A DNA stretch of 64,000 nucleotides. Origin: Halapricum desulfuricans (GTDB lineage Archaea > Halobacteriota > Halobacteria > Halobacteriales > Haloarculaceae). A model generated the notes under the pieces. The model saw only the letters and a list, made by a program, of their open reading frames with translations, had not been told where the DNA came from and ran no database searches. Numbering within the stretch: position 1 is the stretch's first letter; every line of letters begins with the position of its first letter. The stretch lies in assembly GCF_017094525.1 (NCBI RefSeq), contig NZ_CP064788.1, forward strand, positions 2,217,030-2,281,029. Direction: 5' to 3'. Positions 33,167 through 41,682 of this stretch are shown here, piece after piece. A program made the position numbers and the translations under genes.

Positions 33167-35314
33167 TCAGTCAAACGGATAATTTTCGCTCCAATGTATT
33201 GATCCGCCAATTTCTACAGGGAATCCATGTTTATTGAAGAAAGCGTTGACATCCCCCGTGAGCAGCCAGTCTTTCGTTTCACTTCCTGCAAGATATTGTT
33301 TTGTCATCTTATCTAATTTTGGAGATATGAGTGTTCCCATCGCATAGTTTTTTGATGGATAGAATTGGAGTTTTATATATAATTCTCCATCTTTATTCGA
33401 GGCTTTTGCTAAGTACGGGGATCCAGTCTGGCTCTCTACAATTTGTGTATTCCCATCACCGACAATCAAATAATGGTTTCCGACTATGCTCTTCCGCTCC
33501 AACAGTTCTAGCGCTGAAAAGAGAGAAAAGCCACCATCAAGCAGGTGGGCCAACGTCTTCCCGAGATCCGTCGCTGTCTTGTTCAACAGGTCCGCGACAG
33601 TTACAATCCCGCCGATCGATCCTTTCTTGACGAGCGCCCGGCCCTGTTCGTAGGACTTGCACGCGTTCAAAAGGAACGCACTGACGTTGACTTCCTCCAG
33701 CGTCCGGGTATCGAGCCAGCCGTCGGTACACCGGATCCCTTCCTCGTCGACGTGGCCGATGTAGTGGAAGAAATCGGCGTCGGTCGCCAGCACGTCCTCC
33801 ATTTCGTCGGTCGTGAGCTCGTGGCGGATCGTGATGTCGAAATCGAGCCATTCCCGGGTTCCATAGATATCGGAAACGACGTTCTCATCGGCCATCTCTT
33901 CTTCGTTGGAGACGACGATAACGCTCGTTCGCGCGTCCTCCGAAGGCTGATATCGAAGCCGACGCATAAACGCCTCGGTGGTGAGCTTGCTGGCCCGGAT
34001 CGGGATCCCGTCGCCGACGTACGCCTGTTCGATGCTGTCGGACTCCGGGGGCCGAAACACGTGCTCTTCGAACGGTCCGCTAGAGTCGGACCGTGACGCC
34101 CGCGTCGAACGGGTCGGCGTCGAGCGCGAGCGCTTCGAACTCGGGCCGAAGAAGTCCTCGACTGTCGCCACTCCGTCATGAACTGAACGCGATTGGATCT
34201 CCGACTCGGCCAGAGTTCGGATCTTCGCCAGGTCGTTCGCCAGGAAAGGCAGCGCTTCAGCGTGTTCCGGTTTCGGGACGATATCGGCGGTTAGTTTCCA
34301 CCGCGGCATGGCGTCCGCGATGTCCTCGAAGGGGATCGACAGGTAGGTCCGGACCTGCGCTGCAGTCGACTGGTCGTACAGCGCCTCGAAGTCGAGATCG
34401 ACGGCATCCTCGACGACCTTTCGCTCGTGCAGGTCGACCGTGTAGTAGCCCTCGGTTCGTGTGACACAGTCCATGAGAAAGGCCTGTTCGAGCACCCGTG
34501 CGACGGTCGACTCGAAGTCCCCGTCGGCCGTCAACGAAAACGTCTCGCCGTCTGCACGTAGTCGCGGTCGCTCGCCCGGGACGACCGTCGCTCCCAGGTA
34601 GTAAGCCAGCGACGCGACCGGATAGACGTAGTCTCGCTCCCGCGGGACTTCGATTCGGATTCCAGTTTCGGGCACGTCAAGTACGTCCGGCACGTCGAGT
34701 TCCTCTCCGCGTTCGAGCAAGGGCGGATGCCCTCGCAGCGTCGGGAACGATCGCTCACAGGAGGTGGTCTTCAGTGCCGATCCGAACGCTGATATCGCGG
34801 CCATCAGGTCCTCGGGGTCGTCCGTCGTCGTGATCGTCGCCGCCGGCTGTTCGTGCAGCGATCGAGCGCCGATAGACACGCACTCTGACTCCGCGAAGTC
34901 GAGTCGCACGCGGTCTTCGCCCGTCGTAACGCGTACGCTTCCCTCGACTGCGATGTAGAGTTTCATCTGGGCGGACGATACTTCCAGATTGTACCGTCCC
35001 GGTGGGACCGCTATCGATCCCTCGTCGGTGCTCTCCGCGACCAACTCCCCCTCCCCGTCCCGGATCCAGATGTCGACGAGGTACGGCGTCTCGAGTGCTG
35101 GCGTACAGATAGACGCTGCAGTGTCGACAGGGAAATAGAACTCATCAGGATTGCCCGACGTCGGCTCGACGGAAGCAGGTGTCAACAGCGAGAACTGCGA
35201 CCCTTCGATCGGATCGACGATTCTGACGCCGTCGAACAGCGGGTGGGGCTGCACTCGCGGGTGCGTGCTGTCCGTACGCGTCTGCCCGCCGTGTTCCGAC
35301 CGGTTCGTAGTCAC
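33167..35314 (-). CDS. CHAT-domain (caspase-like) protein
   Basis: A 715-residue protein. The N-terminal 500 residues contain a beta-rich region (SIAVPPGRYNLEVSSAQMKLYIAVEG) and an alpha/beta middle part. The CHAT domain occupies about 500-680, with the catalytic His in FFHYIGHVDEEG and Cys in AFLLNACKSYEQG, followed by GGIVTVADLLNKTA and LIVGDG. CHAT proteases act in programmed cell death and defence in bacteria. A Ser/Arg-rich linker lies near residue 400. It is tail to tail with DUF7503 and close to DUF7504. Confidence 0.75.
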   Translation of the reverse strand: MTTNRSEHGGQTRTDSTHPRVQPHPLFDGVRIVDPIEGSQFSLLTPASVEPTSGNPDEFYFPVDTAASICTPALETPYLVDIWIRDGEGELVAESTDEGSIAVPPGRYNLEVSSAQMKLYIAVEGSVRVTTGEDRVRLDFAESECVSIGARSLHEQPAATITTTDDPEDLMAAISAFGSALKTTSCERSFPTLRGHPPLLERGEELDVPDVLDVPETGIRIEVPRERDYVYPVASLAYYLGATVVPGERPRLRADGETFSLTADGDFESTVARVLEQAFLMDCVTRTEGYYTVDLHERKVVEDAVDLDFEALYDQSTAAQVRTYLSIPFEDIADAMPRWKLTADIVPKPEHAEALPFLANDLAKIRTLAESEIQSRSVHDGVATVEDFFGPSSKRSRSTPTRSTRASRSDSSGPFEEHVFRPPESDSIEQAYVGDGIPIRASKLTTEAFMRRLRYQPSEDARTSVIVVSNEEEMADENVVSDIYGTREWLDFDITIRHELTTDEMEDVLATDADFFHYIGHVDEEGIRCTDGWLDTRTLEEVNVSAFLLNACKSYEQGRALVKKGSIGGIVTVADLLNKTATDLGKTLAHLLDGGFSLFSALELLERKSIVGNHYLIVGDGNTQIVESQTGSPYLAKASNKDGELYIKLQFYPSKNYAMGTLISPKLDKMTKQYLAGSETKDWLLTGDVNAFFNKHGFPVEIGGSIHWSENYPFD

Positions 35315-35520
35315 GTTGGTCGTTCCCCTGTCATCCGCTCACCGGTGACGCCGTCCGTCCGTCGGTCCCAGCGATCCGCTCCCGACAGTGCCTATGGCCG
35401 GGTTCCGTCGAAAGTACACGACTCATCGTCTCGTGGAGGGTTCCATCGTACATCTTGTATGTACATACGCGAGTCAAAAACGCTGCCGGTAGCCGTTCCG
35501 ATTTTCAGTAATACACCGGT
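35315..35520. other. Promoter region of CHAT gene and accessory DNA
   Basis: No gene is recognised. The part next to 35315 should hold the CHAT gene promoter, but no clear TATA box was found. Sequence becomes AT-richer from about 35440 (tgtatgtacatacg, a short palindrome). Confidence 0.3.
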
Positions 35521-35904
35521 TGGCTTCCTCACCGCGCTGAAGCGCGAGGAGTCCTCCGTGGGTAATCCAGTCGGGCGATCACCCCGGCTGTGAACTTCCG
35601 GGTTTGCTGAGGCTGGGTTGGTCGAACGACCGCGGCTGTTCCCACAATCGACGGGTGTCCAATTGTGGTCGTTCCACTGCCAGTACGCCCCATCCGTGGG
35701 TGCGTCGCTGCCGCGTTCAGCAGACAGGGCAGCAGCCGACCAGTACGCCGGTCAAATCACCGACGTACACCGCGACGTTACGTTCGAGGAGCCACTCAGC
35801 AGCGTGTTTCACCGCGGCATCGCGGCTATGATCACGCCGCCGTGACCGCTCGTCGTACAGGCGTCGAATCTGGTCTGCCGCTGTTCACGGAGATCGTCTG
35901 ACTG
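35521..35904 (-). pseudogene. tnpB remnant with right-end hairpin (IS200/IS605 type)
   Basis: Translating the minus strand gives QIRRLYDERSRRRDH and ERNVAVYVGDLTGVL, which align with [14 protein letters not shown] and [15 protein letters not shown] of the intact TnpB at 10936. The tail WQWNDHNWTPVD matches its [13 protein letters not shown]. Stops and frame changes break it, and the zinc-finger part is lost. A right-end hairpin (CGCGCT-GA-AGCGCG, 35533-35546) with GGAGTCCTC beside it marks the element end. The right side abuts palindromic element R1. Confidence 0.75.
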
Positions 35905-35986
35905 ATAGTGACCGTTGGTCGTCCCTTCCGGATCGACCGCACGAAGCCGTGCGGTCGCACCGGTAAATCGTTACAACGGTTACTAT
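35905..35986. repeat. 80-bp palindromic element, copy R1
   Basis: Inverted termini TAGTGACCGTTG and CAACGGTTACTA enclose 80 bp (82 with one more base pair on each side). A 24-nt hairpin, arms CGACCGCACG and CGTGCGGTCG with loop AAGC, lies exactly at the centre (35934-35957). It is 67/80 identical without gaps to 57484-57563. It sits at the broken edge of the tnpB remnant. Confidence 0.85.
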
Positions 35987-36216
35987 GGATGCGGACAGGG
36001 TACTGGGCGCGAAGCCTCTCGTTGCGGAGGAGGTCGTGCAACTCGTAGCTCTCGTCACAGTTGCCCCAGTAGCCGGGCGGTGACCTCGTTATCGCGGGTG
36101 TGGTCGTGCTGGGACTGCCCCCGTCTCCTGTTCGCCCGTCTCGGCGGGTGGCTGACGGACAGCGTCACCACGTGACAACCATCCGATTCCCGCTCCGGGT
36201 GCCCCCAGAAATACGG
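35987..36216. other. Accessory DNA without a recognised gene
   Basis: No intact gene is seen. One minus-strand segment at about 36015-36080 reads GYWGNCDESYELHDLLRNER and could be the remains of another transposon protein, but it cannot be assigned. Confidence 0.3.
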
Positions 36217-36675
36217 TCAGTATTCCTGATCGAGGTGCTCCCCGATCCAGCCCGTTTCCAACTCCTCCAGCAGCGACGGCTTCGGCGCGAACGGCTTGAG
36301 ATCGAGCACGGGCGTTCCGTCAAGCAGATCCAGTCCGTCGACGTGCAGCGTCGATCCCTCGATCGCCTCGAGTCGGACGACAGTCTGGGCGATCGGGTTC
36401 GGGCGGTTCGGGCTAGCGGTGGCGAACACCCCCACCTCGAGTCCCTCGGCAAAGGGCGGGTGCGCCCGCAGCGCATCGGCCGGGCTCCGGTGAAGGTGAG
36501 CGAGGATCGTGACGTGTGAAAAGCCGTCCAGCCCGTCGAGCCCGGGTTCGTACTCGGGCTCGAGTTCGACGCGTCCGGCCGCGCCCGACGGCTCGTCCGG
36601 ATCGACTGGCACCTCTGAGGGGTCCTCGAACGGCGAACGGATCTCGCCGATCGGTTCGTAGGTGATCGGTTCCAT
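36217..36675 (-). CDS. trmO: tRNA (N6-threonylcarbamoyladenosine(37)-N6)-methyltransferase TrmO (UPF0066)
   Basis: A 152-residue TsaA/UPF0066 protein. The hallmark SPNRPNPIAQTVVRLE is present, with the start PITYEPIGEIRSPFEDPSEV and the C-terminal LDLKPFAP. The family methylates t6A37 in some tRNAs using SAM. ATG 36675 was chosen because homologues begin there; the upstream in-frame extension is not protein-like. It stands alone, between accessory DNA and a GNAT remnant. Confidence 0.85.
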   Translation of the reverse strand: MEPITYEPIGEIRSPFEDPSEVPVDPDEPSGAAGRVELEPEYEPGLDGLDGFSHVTILAHLHRSPADALRAHPPFAEGLEVGVFATASPNRPNPIAQTVVRLEAIEGSTLHVDGLDLLDGTPVLDLKPFAPKPSLLEELETGWIGEHLDQEY

Positions 36676-36914
36676 ACCGTCGCTTGCACAAGCGGCGCCA
36701 TAGAGGCGACGATAGAGACGCCGCGACCTCACTCCGCTCGCGGGACTCCTCCTCGATATCGTCTTTGCGGCTCCTGCCTGAGCTAGTGAAACAACTATTC
36801 GGTGTGTGACATGGGCCAATACTGACTGCTGAATATAGAGGTTGGATGCACCACGACGGACTCGTTTATTCCGAGTAGGTTGTCTGCATTGTCTGGTAAG
36901 ATTGTATAGCAAAT

Positions 36915-37220
36915 CTATGGTATCAGCTGTTTTTCCATCTCGACAAGCGTGAGTTCGATACCGTCCTGATACTCGTGATTATGCTCCATCACACGTTCGT
37001 GCCCCTGGGCCTCGTAGAATGACACCGCGTTACGTGAGGCCCACAATCCCAACGAATTGGAGCCATCCACTCCGGAGCCGCCGCCAGCGCCGCTATCGTC
37101 CGTCTTCATATCTTCAAGTTTGTCGGTGTCCACGCCGAGTTGTTCCACGAGTTGCTGTAATTCGGTGGTGTTCGTGGTCTTATAGGACCGTTCTGGACTA
37201 GAGAGTTCAACATCCTCCAT
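36915..37220 (-). pseudogene. Chimeric fragment ending in a GNAT acetyltransferase tail
   Basis: The last 45 residues (LGLWASRNAVSFYEAQGHER, then MEHNHEYQDGIELTLVEMEK) are the C-terminal strand and helix of a GNAT N-acetyltransferase. The first 55 residues (MEDVELSSPERSYKTTNTTE onward, with a GAGGGSG linker) belong to something else, and the acetyl-CoA loop is missing. It is probably a recombined remnant. It is divergent from the PAP2 gene. Expression is unknown. Confidence 0.5.
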
Positions 37221-37285
37221 TTCGTGCCGACCGAGTGGGACATCGACGGATACGTGTAAGCCCAATGTGAACAGCCAGACTGGCA

Positions 37286-38092
37286 ATGCCATTTCTGACT
37301 GTCACAGCCACTGTTGGAGCCGCCGTTGCTGTTGCCCTTACGCTTACTGGTATCGTGTGTCTTGATCGCGAGGGCGTCCGGCGGACAACCCACTCAATAT
37401 GGGGGCAGATCATCGAACTAGGACCGTATCTCGGCCTGGCCGGGGCGATATTCTTGCTAAAACAGCTTACTGGCGACGCCAGCCTCCGATTATCGAAGGC
37501 GATCGGCCTGAACATCACGGCCGCGATATACAGCATCGAGGGAGAAGCAGTCGCACACATTCAGCAGTTGACGCCATCAGTCTTGATTCCCGTTTTCTCC
37601 GGCGTTTACCTCTTAGGATTCGCATATCTGGTTGCAACGCCGGTCGTGCTGTACTTTTTCTCCTCGTCAATGGAGACACTGAAACAGCTGATCGTGGCGT
37701 ATATTATCAACTACATCGGTGGAATCGTATTTTACACACTGTTTATCGCCTACGGACCCCGGAAATACGTGAGCGAACACGTCGACGGTCTGCTGTTCGA
37801 TCTGTTCCCGCAGACGCGACACTTGACCGGCGCTGTCTCGGTCAGTTCAAACGTCTTTCCGTCACTGCATACGTCACTTTCGGTGACCGTTCTGCTGTTT
37901 GCCTTGCGGACTCAGCGGACGTACCCTGCCTGGGCTGTGATCGCAACTGTCGTCGCTGGGGCAGTTGTGCTCTCAACGATGGTCCTGGGAATCCACTGGC
38001 TTACCGACGTCGTTGCCGGCGTCGCTCTGGCATTTGTCGCCGTCTGGAGTGCAGAACGAGCGCTGTCCGCTCCAAAAGAGACTGCCTCGTGA
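37286..38092 (+). CDS. PAP2 superfamily membrane phosphatase / inositol-phosphotransferase-like protein
   Basis: A 268-residue integral membrane protein with about seven helices. PAP2 motifs appear as YGPRKYV (about 153), SNVFPSLHTSLSV (about 191, PSLH in place of PSGH) and VLGIHWLTDVVAGV (about 233, with catalytic His and Asp). PSLH/HWLTD variants occur in the inositol-phosphorylceramide-synthase branch, so a lipid head-group phosphatase or transferase is likely. The surrounding DNA is accessory in character. Confidence 0.8.
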   Translation: MPFLTVTATVGAAVAVALTLTGIVCLDREGVRRTTHSIWGQIIELGPYLGLAGAIFLLKQLTGDASLRLSKAIGLNITAAIYSIEGEAVAHIQQLTPSVLIPVFSGVYLLGFAYLVATPVVLYFFSSSMETLKQLIVAYIINYIGGIVFYTLFIAYGPRKYVSEHVDGLLFDLFPQTRHLTGAVSVSSNVFPSLHTSLSVTVLLFALRTQRTYPAWAVIATVVAGAVVLSTMVLGIHWLTDVVAGVALAFVAVWSAERALSAPKETAS

Positions 38093-38222
38093 TGGAATGC
38101 CATTCGACACGATGCTGTGCTGACACCGGTGGCTATTGAACCCCGTGCTCATCCTGAAATACGCCGAGATATCAGTGTGACAAAGACCCATTATTTTGGT
38201 GTGCGCACAGCTAGTCTCTCGT

Positions 38223-39212
38223 ATGCCGTTCACGACAACTTGGCACAACCTCCTCGAAAATCTCGACGAACTCCCGCCTGATGCCACACTCGTGACACCG
38301 CTGTCGAACAAGGCGTTCCAGATTACCGAGACCCAGCAACATCGCATCCTGATACAGTACCGTGATGACGACCAGACGATCCCGCTCCAGCAAGACCAGT
38401 TCGAGACGCTCTACCATCGGATTCAGGACACGCATGGCACATTCAATCTCGATCGACTCCCGCCAGACGCCGAACCCTATGCCACCGTCCTCTCGTTGCA
38501 TCCACGCTACGAGATTGACGACCGTGAAGGCACGATTACCGAAAGCGAGCAGTCTACAGGCTCGCCACTCGTGAAAGCCCAAGAGACGACTGACGAGACC
38601 GACCAGCAACGCGAAGAACCTGATGTCGATGTCTACGCTGACGCGCTCCTCCTCATTGACGCCCTCGAACGCCACGATCTCACGACGCTCGAAGACACTG
38701 AGACGCCCGCGTTGGTCAATCTCTATACGCTCCTGTCGGACGTCCAGCGCAACGCCAACGAGTTGCGCAAAGAGATTCGGAGTCTCCTTCTTGATCGGCT
38801 CCACCACGATCAGCCCGTTAGCGGGCAGTTTGGCTCCGTCCAGCGCGCCACTCGCCGGAATCGGTCGCTCAAAGACGACGAACTCGTGTTGAATGCTTTC
38901 GAATCGGCTGGGATTGAGCGCGAACAACTCACCACCGTCGATTCGAGCAAGGTGGACGACGCGCTCGATGTGACCGAACTTGCCGAATCGGATATCTATG
39001 ACATCGAAGAAAGCGAGTATATCCGCAAGGCGGAGGTAGACGAAGCAGAGAAGGAGACGCGTCTGCAGGGGCTTAAGGATCAACTCGCGGCCACAGAGGG
39101 TGAGGAAGCTGACGAACTCCGCTCCGAAATCGCCGAACTCGAAGACCGCATCGAAGAACTCACCGAGTTCCGTTCTGGGCGCTCCTTCCATAAGCCAACA
39201 ACCGGCGAGTGA
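38223..39212 (+). CDS. Conserved hypothetical protein with C-terminal coiled coil
   Basis: A 329-residue protein that I do not recognise firmly. Residues 1-105 are globular (PFTTTWHNLLENLDELPPDA). An acidic linker spans about 105-140. The central part has VQRATRRNRSLKDDELVLNA and SKVDDALDVTELAESDIYDI, reminiscent of phage-type recombination accessory proteins. The C-terminus is a Glu/Lys-rich coiled coil (about 270-320). A TATA-like ttatttt lies about 28 bases upstream. The DNA is less GC-rich than the core genes, suggesting acquisition. Confidence 0.6.
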   Translation: MPFTTTWHNLLENLDELPPDATLVTPLSNKAFQITETQQHRILIQYRDDDQTIPLQQDQFETLYHRIQDTHGTFNLDRLPPDAEPYATVLSLHPRYEIDDREGTITESEQSTGSPLVKAQETTDETDQQREEPDVDVYADALLLIDALERHDLTTLEDTETPALVNLYTLLSDVQRNANELRKEIRSLLLDRLHHDQPVSGQFGSVQRATRRNRSLKDDELVLNAFESAGIEREQLTTVDSSKVDDALDVTELAESDIYDIEESEYIRKAEVDEAEKETRLQGLKDQLAATEGEEADELRSEIAELEDRIEELTEFRSGRSFHKPTTGE

Positions 39213-39248
39213 TGGGAGTGCTGTTTGACACCGTGTCATAAAACCCGT

Positions 39249-39262
39249 CTCACAGCTGTGAG
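39249..39262. terminator. Perfect 14-bp palindrome after the coiled-coil gene
   Basis: CTCACAGCTGTGAG is a perfect palindrome 37 bases beyond the stop at 39212. It could end transcription or bind a dimeric regulator. No T run follows, so the terminator call is weak. Confidence 0.3.
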
Positions 39263-39343
39263 GGGTGGCCTGAACAGGCTGGAAGATAATCGGGGGTATT
39301 TGCTAGTGCCGGTGAAATCTGTCACAAGCGGCGTGCAAGACTT

Positions 39344-39423
39344 ATACTGCCGGCTGTAAGTTCGTAAAGATATTCGCCACCCCGGGGTGGCGAATTCCTT
39401 CAGTTTGTTACAGCCGGCAGTAT
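39344..39423. repeat. 80-bp palindromic element, copy E2 (best preserved)
   Basis: Exactly 80 bp, with perfect 16-bp terminal inverted repeats (ATACTGCCGGCTGTAA / TTACAGCCGGCAGTAT). A perfect 24-bp palindrome is centred at 39383.5, the exact midpoint (arm ATTCGCCACCCC). It is inverted relative to E1 at 8859, with which it shares about 95% identity. No flanking duplication is seen. It lies in a gene-free stretch between a hypothetical gene and a small zinc protein gene. Confidence 0.9.
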
Positions 39424-39478
39424 TAGAGGTTGAAGTCAGCACAGGTGAGTCGATTTGCCTGGGCTAGATAACGTTAGA

Positions 39479-39715
39479 TTACCAGTCGTACAGGATTGAT
39501 AAGATGTGACCGTTGACACATGATGTCTGGTGTTCCCGAGGCCGTTCAATTGCCGTTCTGTCGATATCGTGCTCTTTAGTCTGAGGCTGGACGATAATAG
39601 ATACAATATTCGCAGACCATGGTAGAGTGACGTCAACATTGTCCGAACACTCTGGACATTCAACGCTCGTTATACCCCCATCTTCTGTTGTCATTTTCGT
39701 CAATACAGTTGCCAT
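39479..39715 (-). CDS. Small protein with two Cys/His clusters
   Basis: A 78-residue protein. VECPECSDNVDV (about residue 18) and TSCVNGHILSILYDW at the C-terminus supply CxxC and CxxGH groups that could bind one zinc. The core PWSANIVSIIVQPQTKEHDI is beta-rich. The start ATG 39715 is preceded by tatata and a perfect palindrome at 39724-39739. It is not assigned to a family. It lies in less GC-rich accessory DNA. Confidence 0.55.
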   Translation of the reverse strand: MATVLTKMTTEDGGITSVECPECSDNVDVTLPWSANIVSIIVQPQTKEHDIDRTAIERPREHQTSCVNGHILSILYDW

Positions 39716-39723
39716 ATGTATAT

Positions 39724-39739
39724 ACCTGGTGTACCAGGT
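39724..39739. promoter_or_regulatory. Palindrome upstream of the small zinc protein gene
   Basis: ACCTGGT-GT-ACCAGGT is a perfect 7-2-7 inverted repeat nine bases upstream of the start of the 39479-39715 gene and next to a TATA-like stretch. It may be an operator. Confidence 0.35.
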
Positions 39740-39991
39740 GATAGAATCGAATAATTGGGCGTTTCTTGAATGTCTCGATGACCCACCAGAAGTTGCTGCA
39801 TACGCGCCCTGTATTCATCACAGGCGGTCTTGACAAGTCCCAGTCAAATACCTCTGTTTCACTGTATTCGGCAAGAGCCTCTTCAAACCAGAACGTGCCA
39901 GTTCGAACGTTTTCCGCTCGGGTCGCACCGGCGACCGCTCGCGCAAAAACGTCGATGAAAAAGCGCAACCTCGCTCCGCTCGCTCGCGGGA
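39740..39991 (-). other. Non-coding stretch with a copy of the aminopeptidase 3' end
   Basis: No convincing gene is seen. At about 39883-39906 the minus strand encodes GTFWFEE, identical to the last residues of the aminopeptidase that ends at 39992, with 16 of 17 bases matching. The fragment continues ALAEYSETEVFDWDLSRPPV in an open frame. It looks like a partial duplication or gene-end remnant. Confidence 0.4.
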
Positions 39992-41074
39992 TTACTCTTC
40001 AAACCAAAACGTACCGTTTCGCTGGACGACCTCACCGTCCAGTTCGATGTAGCTGTCCTCGCTCATGTCCAGGATCATGTCGACGTGGACGGCTGACTCG
40101 TTCTGGACGTTGTTCTCGCCGACAGTCTCGGGGTAGGCACGGCCGACAGCCATGTGGACGGTGTCGCCCATCTTCTCGTCGAAGAGGATGTTGCGGGTGA
40201 ACCGGTCGATGTCGCGGTTCATCCCGATTCCGAGTTCGCCCAGGTATCGTGCGCCCTCGTCGGTCTCCAGGACGTCCGTCAGCAGTTCCTCGTTCTTCTC
40301 GGCGCTGTGCTCGATGACTTTCCCGTCCTCGAAGACCAGACGCGCGCCGTCGATCTCCCGTCCCTGGTGGTAGATCGGGATGTCGAAGTAGGCCTCGCCG
40401 TCCACACTGTCCTTGACGGGCGCGGTGAAGACCTCGCCGCCGGGAAGGTTGTTCTCGCCGTAGTCGTTCAGCGTCTCGTTGCCCGCGACGGACATCGTGA
40501 GGTCCGTGGTCTCCCCCGAGACGATCCGAACCTCATCGGCGTCGGTCAGTCGGTCCGCCATCTCCTGCTGGTGGTCCCGGACGGCGTCCCAGTCCTTGAC
40601 GATGGCGTCGTAGACGAAGTTTTCGTACTCCTCGGTGGCCATCTCGGCCTGCTGGGCGTTGGCAGCCGCCGGATACAGCGTCAGGTTCCAGGTCTTGTTC
40701 AGGCGGGTCTCCCGGACCGGTTCGTAGGCCTTCTCGTAGGCTGACTGGGTCTCCGTGTCGACGTCGCCCAGTTCGGTCTCGTTGTCGCCGCCCTTGATCG
40801 CGATGTAGGCGTCCATCGCCTCGTAGAGCGCGTGGGTGTGCTCTGGCGCTTCGAACTCCCCGTCGTAGTGTTTGAGATACGCCCGCCGGAAGCGCTTGCC
40901 GAGTCGCTCCTGGATCACGAGCGGATGACCGCCGACTTCGGCGACGGCCTCGACGATGGCCGTGACGAGGCCCTCCGCGACCGGATGCGCGTCGATGACG
41001 ACGTTGTCGCCCTCGCTGCAGTCGATCGAGTGATTGACGATGATCTCTGCGTGTTCGCGAATGCGCGGGTCCAT
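39992..41074 (-). CDS. M29 family aminopeptidase
   Basis: A 360-residue metallo-aminopeptidase of the AmpS/PepS (M29) family. Typical segments are GDNVVIDAHPVAEGLVTAIV at the N-terminus, NLPGGEVFTAPVKDSVDGEA (metal ligand Glu) and ELGIGMNRDIDRFTRNILFDEKMGDTVHMAVGRAYPE with the metal-binding Glu and His. It ends GTFWFEE, as in the family. ATG 41074 is used because upstream in-frame sequence is basic and not conserved. It removes N-terminal residues from peptides in the cytoplasm. Confidence 0.88.
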   Translation of the reverse strand: MDPRIREHAEIIVNHSIDCSEGDNVVIDAHPVAEGLVTAIVEAVAEVGGHPLVIQERLGKRFRRAYLKHYDGEFEAPEHTHALYEAMDAYIAIKGGDNETELGDVDTETQSAYEKAYEPVRETRLNKTWNLTLYPAAANAQQAEMATEEYENFVYDAIVKDWDAVRDHQQEMADRLTDADEVRIVSGETTDLTMSVAGNETLNDYGENNLPGGEVFTAPVKDSVDGEAYFDIPIYHQGREIDGARLVFEDGKVIEHSAEKNEELLTDVLETDEGARYLGELGIGMNRDIDRFTRNILFDEKMGDTVHMAVGRAYPETVGENNVQNESAVHVDMILDMSEDSYIELDGEVVQRNGTFWFEE

Positions 41075-41201
41075 ACACGTCGCCTCGGAACGGCAGCGGC
41101 TAACCGCTTTCGACCGAGCGGCGCAGCCACCTCCGCGCACGACGGAAGTGGTCGCAAAGGGATAGTCAGCCTCTTGGGTCGATCGGGGCCTAACGACACC
41201 C

Positions 41202-41651
41202 ATGGATATCGAGATACGGACCGTCGACGCGCCCGCGGAAGACGATCCGATCTACCGGGACGCGCTCTCGGTGCGAACGGACGTGTTCGTCGAGGAGCAA
41301 GGCGTCCCGGCGGAGATTGAAGTCGACGAGCACGAGTCGACGGCGACCCACTTCGTGGCTTACGACGACGGCGCGGCGATCGGAACGGCGCGACTCCGCG
41401 AACCCGAGGAATCGACGGGGAAGGTCGAGCGCCTCGCGGTGCGGGCGGAGTACCGGGACGACGGGGTCGGGACGACCCTGATGGAGCGAGTCGAAGCGGC
41501 CGCTCGCGAGCGCGAGTTCGAGCGGTTGCGCCTGCACTCGCAGGTCGGAGCCGCCCCCTTCTACGCCAGCCTGGGCTACGAGCGCGTCGGCGACCAGTTC
41601 GAGGAAGCCGGCATCCCCCACGTCGAGATGCGAAAGTCGCTCGGCGGATGA
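41202..41651 (+). CDS. GNAT family N-acetyltransferase (ElaA-like)
   Basis: A 149-residue GNAT protein. The start region LSVRTDVFVEEQGVPAEIEV is typical of the ElaA/YjcF group. The acetyl-CoA loop is VRAEYRDDGVGTTLMERVEA (about 80-100, RxxGxG/T pattern modified to RDDGVGT), and the C-terminal strand is VGAAPFYASLGYERVGD. It is divergent from the aminopeptidase gene. The acceptor substrate is unknown. Confidence 0.85.
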   Translation: MDIEIRTVDAPAEDDPIYRDALSVRTDVFVEEQGVPAEIEVDEHESTATHFVAYDDGAAIGTARLREPEESTGKVERLAVRAEYRDDGVGTTLMERVEAAAREREFERLRLHSQVGAAPFYASLGYERVGDQFEEAGIPHVEMRKSLGG

Positions 41652-41682
41652 CTTTTCACCGTCGCCGCTCCACTAGTAGGCG

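Noticed and set aside
38223-39212. Firm assignment of the coiled-coil protein to a phage recombination family
   Set aside because: Only a vague resemblance in the central segment; no diagnostic motif, so it is left as hypothetical.
8859-39423. Completed inversion between E1 and E2 as explanation for missing target duplications
   Set aside because: Swapping the inner flanks of the two copies does not create matching 9-bp repeats, so the missing duplications are better explained by age.
39660-39968. 102-codon minus-strand ORF beside the small zinc protein gene
   Set aside because: It overlaps the better small gene and the operator-like palindrome. Its start region is a duplicated aminopeptidase end, so it is treated as remnant DNA.
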